NCBI RefSeq assembly: GCF_046237605.1
Contig: NZ_CP143542.1
Span: forward strand, 1,860,001 to 1,924,000
Direction of reading: 5' to 3'
Origin: Paraperibacillus marinus
Lineage (GTDB): Bacteria > Bacillota > Bacilli > Bacillales > DSM-1321
Length of the DNA: 64,000 nucleotides
Positions 59,577-64,000 of the stretch are shown in pieces; within the stretch, counting starts at the first letter, position 1; the number at the start of each line of letters is the position of its first letter. The notes under the pieces were generated by a model. The model worked only from the letters and a program-made list of their open reading frames with translations, did no database searches and was not told the DNA's origin. Position numbers and translations under genes: made by a program.

Positions 59577-60254
59577 ATGGAAAAAAAGACAGCCTTGCTG
59601 GCGGGGGCAACCGGCCTAATAGGAAATCATCTGCTTCACGTACTGCTCGGTGCCGGGGAATATAATAAAGTCATTGCAGTTGGACGAAGACCGCTGAATA
59701 TATCACACCCTAAACTGGAAGAAGTTATTATAGATTTAGAGAAGCTGGAAGAAAACCGTATGCGCTTAAGGGCTGATGATGTATATTGCTGCCTCGGCAC
59801 AACTATAAAAAAGGCAGGATCGCGTGAGACCATGTACAGAATCGATGTGGGGTATCCAGTAGAATTGGCGAGAGTAACAAGTGAGGAAGGAGCTGAAAGA
59901 TTTTTGATTGTAAGCTCGATGAATGCCGATCCTGATTCATCCATCTGGTATTCCCGGATGAAAGGGGAACTAGAACAGCAGCTGAACAGAATCGATCTTC
60001 CCTCCTTATCCATATTCCGTCCGTCTCTGCTGCTAGGAAACCGAAATGAATTCAGGCTTGGCGAACGGGCGGCAGCAGCAGTTTCAACCGGCCTCCGTTT
60101 CCTGTTCCAGGGGCCGTTCAGGAAGTATAGGGCTATAGAAGGCAGTACCGTGGCAATGGCCATGTATCTTACTGCACAAAAAGAGAGCAGTGGAGTCAGT
60201 ATGTATACTTCAGAACAGATAGAGAATCTGGCAGGTTCTGCTTCACAGGCATAA
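59577..60254 (+). CDS. NAD(P)-binding oxidoreductase, atypical SDR (HTATIP2/FMP52-like)
   Basis: The ATG at 59577 follows AAAGGAAG; the open frame begins about 100 bases earlier with no site. The 225-residue protein has the dinucleotide motif LLAGATGLIGNHLL (about 6-19), the strand CCLGTTIKKAGS, IVSSMNADPDSSIWYSRMKG (active-site Ser and YxxxK) and SIFRPSLLLG. This matches atypical short-chain dehydrogenases of the HTATIP2/FMP52 type. Substrate unknown. The 340 bases before it (59235-59576) hold no convincing gene. Confidence 0.82.
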   Translation: MEKKTALLAGATGLIGNHLLHVLLGAGEYNKVIAVGRRPLNISHPKLEEVIIDLEKLEENRMRLRADDVYCCLGTTIKKAGSRETMYRIDVGYPVELARVTSEEGAERFLIVSSMNADPDSSIWYSRMKGELEQQLNRIDLPSLSIFRPSLLLGNRNEFRLGERAAAAVSTGLRFLFQGPFRKYRAIEGSTVAMAMYLTAQKESSGVSMYTSEQIENLAGSASQA

Positions 60255-60437
60255 AAATTATCACCAAAAATAAAAAAATACTTTCTAAAAGCAGCTATTC
60301 GTTTTATAATACTGTATTGGAAAGATAGATTTTAATATGGATAAAGGAATGTAAAGTCTTTATTTGATAAAATACATGAATTCTGCAGCAATTTGTTGAA
60401 TATGGCGGAAATGAACTGGACAATAGAGCTATGTCTT

Positions 60438-60486
60438 AAGCCAAATAGAAGGTGGAGCTAGTGCGCCTTTTATTTGGCTTTTTTTG
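60438..60486 (+). terminator. Terminator hairpin in front of the MpsC-like gene, possible attenuator
   Basis: AAGCCAAATA (60438-60447) and TATTTGGCTT (60471-60480) form a perfect 10-bp stem, extended by AAGG/CCTT, then T6. It lies only 24 bases before the start at 60510 and far (180 bases) from the preceding gene, so it sits in the leader of the downstream gene. The start of the transcript it ends is unknown. Confidence 0.7.
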
Positions 60487-60509
60487 TTTTATTTAGATTG
60501 GAGGCCGGA

Positions 60510-61265
60510 ATGAAAGAAATTTCAAAAAACATCCAGAAAGAATTTGGCAGCTTTATAGGAAGGCTGTTTCGGACACAATTTGGGAAGGGGCCGGAATCGG
60601 TATATGTGACAATAAATGAATCCTATGTGTCTATTTACCTGGGGAATTTCCTCTCACCGCTTGAAAAAGCCCTGCTTGATCAGCATGAGGAAAGGGTGGT
60701 CCATCAAACTCGGGATATCATTTTACAAAAGCTGCTGCCTGAAATCAGTGAACAATTCGAAAGGGAGGCAGGAATGAAAATCGAGGCCTTCTATTATGAT
60801 TGGAATCTGGAAAACAGGTCTGGAATGATTCTTGGCAGATTATCAGAAGGAGGAAATCCCTTCTCTGGAACTGAGGATTATGAGGGAAAGAGGCAGGCTG
60901 AGGAGCTGATGGCATCAATCAGCGAAAGGATACAAAAAAGGCCGATGTCGATTGAGTCGTTGAAACTGAATCAGAGAATCCTGCTTATTAAACGGAGCGG
61001 CGTGCTTACCATGCTCGAGCGTGAATTGATGGAAACCGATATGAAGGAAAATCTGCGCTATACGAAAAAGAAACTTGAACGCACTATCCTATTCAATAAT
61101 GCTTTTAATTTTGAGTCCATCCTCAATCAAAAGGTAGATGATATATTTGTGGACTGGGATTTTTCAAAGGATATCAGCAAGGTATTAATCATTCTTCATG
61201 CGAAAAGAATTAACACAGCCGGAAATCAAGCAAGGGTTTACAAAAGTCACGCAGGGGAAAAATAA
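60510..61265 (+). CDS. MpsC-family (DUF2294) protein, two-domain form
   Basis: From the ATG at 60510 (GGAGG five bases upstream) the protein is 251 residues. Two DUF2294/MpsC-like domains are visible: residues about 8-115 with FGKGPESVYVTIN, NFLSPLEKALL and AFYYDWNLENRSGMIL, and about 135-240 with RILLIKRSGVLTMLERELM and DIFVDWDFSKDISKVL. MpsC was described in the staphylococcal MpsABC membrane-potential and CO2-supply system. No MpsA/MpsB homologue is next to it. A paralogue follows at 61332. Confidence 0.8.
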   Translation: MKEISKNIQKEFGSFIGRLFRTQFGKGPESVYVTINESYVSIYLGNFLSPLEKALLDQHEERVVHQTRDIILQKLLPEISEQFEREAGMKIEAFYYDWNLENRSGMILGRLSEGGNPFSGTEDYEGKRQAEELMASISERIQKRPMSIESLKLNQRILLIKRSGVLTMLERELMETDMKENLRYTKKKLERTILFNNAFNFESILNQKVDDIFVDWDFSKDISKVLIILHAKRINTAGNQARVYKSHAGEK

Positions 61266-61331
61266 ATTAAATACACTCTTTCATGAAGGGCAGAAGAAAT
61301 GGATGCTCCTGCTTAGGGAAAGGAAGTTCTG

Positions 61332-62021
61332 ATGAGTAAAAAATCACCGGAGATGGAGATCTCGAGCTATGTTGGAAAACTATTAAGAGATAATTTTGGT
61401 AAAGGACCGGAATCGGTTTTTGTAACCATTGCACCGCCGTTTTTTATCATTCACATTCGAAACTTCATATCCCCTATGGAAACCGCCCTCTTAAAGCAAG
61501 AGGGAGAAAACATGGTTCAAAATACCAGGGAAATTGTCTTCCAGGGACTGGTTCCAGAAATAAAGGCCTTTATAAAAGGGTTAATCAATATCGATATTGA
61601 AGAATTCTATTTTGACTGGGGAATGCAGAACAAATCCGCAGCGTTCATCGGCATTTCCAAAGATTTAGGAAGCAGCAGCCTCATTAAATCCTACTTTCCG
61701 GGAAAGGAAGTGTTTGACAGGAAGATCAACGAAATCAGCCATGAAGCTCAAAAATACCCAGAATCCATGAACTCCTACTTAATCAATGACCGGGTCCTAT
61801 TTGTTATCCGTGAAGGCATTCTTGTTACAATCGAGAAGGAACTGGTCCGCCAGGGCTACGGGAAAATCCTGAAAACAACCAAACGGATTCTGGAGAAAAA
61901 ATTTCTCCACAATTTCGATTTTGAATCCCTTCTACATACGAGCATCTCGGATATTTTTGTAGATTGGGATTTTTCCATTGATCGGAGTGTCATCGTGTTT
62001 ATGCTCAGGCCAGCTAAATGA
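61332..62021 (+). CDS. MpsC-family (DUF2294) protein, two-domain paralogue
   Basis: The 229-residue protein is collinear with the upstream paralogue: FGKGPESVFVTIAPP, NFISPMETALLKQEGENMVQ, EEFYFDWGMQNKSAAFIG, then a second domain with RVLFVIREGILVTIEKEL and DIFVDWDFSIDRSVIVFML. AAAGGAAG lies before the ATG. The two genes are 66 bases apart and end at one terminator (62059), so they form a tandem-duplicated operon. Role inferred only from the family. Confidence 0.8.
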   Translation: MSKKSPEMEISSYVGKLLRDNFGKGPESVFVTIAPPFFIIHIRNFISPMETALLKQEGENMVQNTREIVFQGLVPEIKAFIKGLINIDIEEFYFDWGMQNKSAAFIGISKDLGSSSLIKSYFPGKEVFDRKINEISHEAQKYPESMNSYLINDRVLFVIREGILVTIEKELVRQGYGKILKTTKRILEKKFLHNFDFESLLHTSISDIFVDWDFSIDRSVIVFMLRPAK

Positions 62022-62058
62022 CAGCGGTAATGTCCAGACTAAAATAAAGCTGGCCATA

Positions 62059-62105
62059 AGCTGAAATGACTTCAATCGGAAGATTGAAGTTGTTTCAGCT
62101 TTTTG
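62059..62105 (+). terminator. Terminator of the MpsC-like pair
   Basis: AGCTGAAA-TGA-CTTCAATC (62059-62077) pairs with GATTGAAG-TTG-TTTCAGCT (62082-62100) across a symmetric internal loop, then T5. Confidence 0.85.
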
Positions 62106-62142
62106 TTTTGCCTGGATATCCAGCTTCCAAGGAGGGAACACC

Positions 62143-62505
62143 ATGAAATTATTTGTTTATTCATTAGGCTGCATCCTGATAACCTATTTGCCCCTGATGG
62201 CCATTTTATATCTGGGCAGCAATATGAGTGCATCTTCATCACTAACATTAAGTACTTTCTGTGCTGCTGGTTTAATAACCGTTGCAGATCATCTTATTTT
62301 AAAAAGGGCAGGAGTCCTAGGAGCAGCTCTGGCCGCATTTTTTATCACCTTATTCATCGTGGGGATCGGCCTTGATTTGTCAGGTGTCCATGGGGCCAAA
62401 GCCATCTTTTTGACACTGCTGAGTTCCTTTATTATATGCGGCCTGCGAACCTGGCTGTATGGAGTTGTAAAAAGGGATACAGAAGCACCACCTTTAAGTT
62501 TGTAG
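62143..62505 (+). CDS. DUF2512-like membrane protein
   Basis: The 120-residue protein has four membrane segments. It shares the middle pattern ITVADHLILKRAGVLGAALA with the LADRIALSKLG-type segment of the DUF2512 genes at 6198 and 45728, but is more diverged. AAGGAGGG lies before the ATG. It converges with the lysozyme-like gene with three bases between stops. Function unknown. Confidence 0.65.
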   Translation: MKLFVYSLGCILITYLPLMAILYLGSNMSASSSLTLSTFCAAGLITVADHLILKRAGVLGAALAAFFITLFIVGIGLDLSGVHGAKAIFLTLLSSFIICGLRTWLYGVVKRDTEAPPLSL

Positions 62506-62507
62506 TG

Positions 62508-63158
62508 TTATTCGATGATCTTTTGGTCAATAGGGAAGTCCTGTGCTATCAGGTCAAGATTCTTAAAGACTTTGCTGCTGTAAGTAAAGTCCCCATAACA
62601 GTAGGGGTAGCGGAAATTGTTTTTATCACCCCTGCAGTTATAAAGGTTTGGATCCTTTTTTACCTGCAGCCCAGAAAAACGTTTTGCCAATTCTTCACTG
62701 TGTCTGCCTCCGTTATCCGACACAAAGGAAATATAGCCGGATCCCATATTATAGGCCTGGATGATGGTAGGGAAATCGACACCTTTCTTTCTCCCTAGAC
62801 TGACAATCCGGTTGAAGTGCCTGACTCCCTGGATGATGCTTTCTCTTGGTGTGGCAATTTGGTTGGGGGCAAGCCCGGCAGATTCTGATGACTGCATCGG
62901 GTCATTTCCCTTCCCTTTGGTCTCCTGCTGCATGAGAGCAATCAAGACCGGTGTATAGGACTCCAGGTTATATTTTTTTAATTCCTGCTCCAGTTCGGGA
63001 GCATATTTTTTTACACCCGAAAACGAATCCTGCACATATGAGGAAGTTCCAGAGGGGGCCTTGAATTCTTCAGTTATCCTCATGAGGCCGATAAAGACTG
63101 CCAGCATGGAAAATAGCAGCAATAGCTGCCTGCATCGTTTTCTTTTACGTTTATTCAA
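62508..63158 (-). CDS. Lysozyme-family cell-wall hydrolase (YocA/CwlT N-domain type)
   Basis: TTG at 63158 is chosen because CAGGAG lies seven bases upstream; an ATG seven codons earlier has no site. The 216-residue protein has a basic N-terminus with a membrane anchor (about 10-30), a linker and a lysozyme-like domain of the PF13702 type with YTPVLIALMQQETKGKGND (catalytic Glu), SIIQGVRHFN and IIQAYNMGSGYI. Related proteins cleave peptidoglycan glycan strands and are found in conjugative elements and in chromosomal genes such as yocA. No other conjugation gene is here. Confidence 0.82.
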   Translation of the reverse strand: MNKRKRKRCRQLLLLFSMLAVFIGLMRITEEFKAPSGTSSYVQDSFSGVKKYAPELEQELKKYNLESYTPVLIALMQQETKGKGNDPMQSSESAGLAPNQIATPRESIIQGVRHFNRIVSLGRKKGVDFPTIIQAYNMGSGYISFVSDNGGRHSEELAKRFSGLQVKKDPNLYNCRGDKNNFRYPYCYGDFTYSSKVFKNLDLIAQDFPIDQKIIE

Positions 63159-63241
63159 ATTATCCGCTCCTGAACACATTCATATAATTATAGTATCATA
63201 AATATAGAAATTGTTAGAGTGGAGATGGAGGAGTGATTTGT

Positions 63242-63727
63242 ATGGATATCGTGAAACTGATAAAAGATAGGAGGACCATCAAGAAATTCAAACATGAGCA
63301 GGTGAAACAGGAAGATATTTTAACCTGGCTGAACACCGCTGCCATGAGTCCCAATCATAGAATGACTGAACCCTGGAAAATTCTGTTCGTTGGTGAAAAC
63401 ACCAGGAAGTCACTCAATCACAAAACGAATTTCGGGAACGCTCCAGTCTTATTTGCTGTATTGTCACATAAGGGTTCCTCTGATTTAGCAAGGGATGAAA
63501 ATCTCATGTCAACCGCCTGTTTTATCCAGAACTTTATGCTCCAGGCATGGGCAACTGGGGCAGGGGTATTTTGGTCCTCCCTTGGAGCAACTGACGCAGC
63601 GAGGAAAATCTTATCTGTGCCGGATGATTACGACGTAGCAGGCATCCTGGCGGCGGGGATTCCGGATGAAATACCAGTTGCAAAGCCAAGGACCCCGATT
63701 GATTCCAAAATAGAATATTTAAAGTGA
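63242..63727 (+). CDS. Nitroreductase family protein (YdjA-like)
   Basis: The ATG at 63242 follows GGAGGAGTG. The 161-residue FMN protein has the N-terminal FMN motif RRTIKKF, the SPNHRMTEPWKILFV segment, QNFMLQAWATGAGVFWSS, and DVAGILAAGIPDE near the C-terminus. It is short, as YdjA-type nitroreductases are (about 160-190 residues). These enzymes reduce nitro or enone compounds with NAD(P)H as dimers. Divergent from the lysozyme-like gene. Confidence 0.88.
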   Translation: MDIVKLIKDRRTIKKFKHEQVKQEDILTWLNTAAMSPNHRMTEPWKILFVGENTRKSLNHKTNFGNAPVLFAVLSHKGSSDLARDENLMSTACFIQNFMLQAWATGAGVFWSSLGATDAARKILSVPDDYDVAGILAAGIPDEIPVAKPRTPIDSKIEYLK

Positions 63728-63865
63728 ACTCTATCTATGCACCCAAACGATTAGGGATTAAGTTTACCTGGAAGTCCAAACGTCAGCATTGTTTTTGAAT
63801 GCGGCCCCGAGGGTATGAGGATAGTAGGAGATGTATGTTTCAAGGAAAAGGGAGATGGCGGCAAG

Positions 63866-64000
63866 TTGAAAACGTCAACCGTATTAAAGTGGATAACAGG
63901 TGCACTGGAAGCCTTTTTAGGCATACCGATTTTAGGTGGAGCGATTGTATTGGGATTCAGCTGGATGCCTCTCATCCTGATGGGATGCCTTCATCTCATC
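63866..64000 (+). CDS. Membrane protein, N-terminal fragment at window end
   Basis: An open frame running off the right edge reads KTSTVLKWITGALEAFLGIP then ILGGAIVLGFSWMPLIL, two closely spaced membrane segments with Gly and Pro, as in small Bacillus membrane proteins. The best start is TTG at 63866 after GGGAG; an in-frame ATG at 63815 is possible. Too little is visible to name a family. Confidence 0.5.
   Translation, partial: MKTSTVLKWITGALEAFLGIPILGGAIVLGFSWMPLILMGCLHLI

Noticed and set aside
1..64000. CRISPR arrays, rRNA and tRNA genes
   Set aside because: No regularly spaced direct repeats, no rRNA beyond a 19-nt match, and no cloverleaf-like sequences were seen by eye.

Overview
The window reads as a chromosomal segment of a spore-forming member of the Bacillaceae (low-GC Gram-positive). 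This rests on strong AGGAGG-type ribosome binding sites with frequent GTG/TTG starts, a gerA-gerB-gerC germinant receptor operon, two YjcZ-type small sporulation proteins, a Spo0E-like phosphatase, an RsbR-type stressosome protein, sigma-B-like and sigma-W promoter sequences, and the nfeD-floT pair. The genus cannot be fixed from sequence alone. No rRNA, tRNA or CRISPR array was seen.

Layout. 0-10.5 kb: peptidases and amidohydrolases, an azoreductase, DUF2512 and DUF421 membrane proteins, a cold-shock protein, DedA, an RsbR paralogue and a NUDIX hydrolase. 10.5-14.6 kb: YjcZ microproteins, pssA and several small unknown genes, one with its Shine-Dalgarno inside a perfect hairpin. 14.7-19.2 kb: a ForC/ForE-type formate dehydrogenase (Mo/Fe-S subunit plus DUF1641 subunit) with fdhD. 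19.6-24.1 kb: an amine oxidase and an orphan oppA-oppB pair. 24.1-26.3 kb: floT-nfeD behind a sigma-W promoter. 26.3-28.8 kb: thiM-thiD-thiE under a TPP riboswitch. 28.9-32.6 kb: a germinant receptor operon. 32.7-35.5 kb: unknown membrane proteins and a two-domain YtkA/FixH-like lipoprotein. 35.5-39.2 kb: fruR-fruK-fruA. 39.2-42 kb: an alpha/beta hydrolase and a CAP-domain protein, each followed by a copy of an unusual intergenic repeat whose third copy lies after fdhD.

42-54 kb is the accessory part. An IS1182-family element sits in the loop of a former terminator with an 8-bp target duplication. It is followed by an SGNH hydrolase, a heavily decayed CYP152-type P450 pseudogene, DegV, a possible small RNA carrying a 19-nt stretch matching 16S rRNA, and a tyrosine recombinase lacking canonical catalytic residues. 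Next comes a decayed IS1595-family transposase that appears to be split by a 1.9-kb AT-rich cassette. The cassette holds an AbrB-like protein, a secreted 263-aa protein with a long hydrophobic segment and a divergent small membrane protein, arranged like a bacteriocin and its immunity protein. An IS110-family element follows.

54-64 kb returns to core-like genes: acetamidase, a cysteine-desulfurase-like PLP enzyme lacking the usual Cys, Spo0E-like, a phospholipase-A2-like protein, a TipA-type MerR regulator with a 19-bp-spacer promoter and palindromic operator, a possible structured RNA, two adjacent two-domain MpsC-family proteins, another DUF2512-like protein, a lysozyme-like protein and a nitroreductase. 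Partial genes lie at both window ends. Most starts were reset downstream of the longest open frame to fit a ribosome binding site. All family assignments come from motifs and recall; no database search was run.
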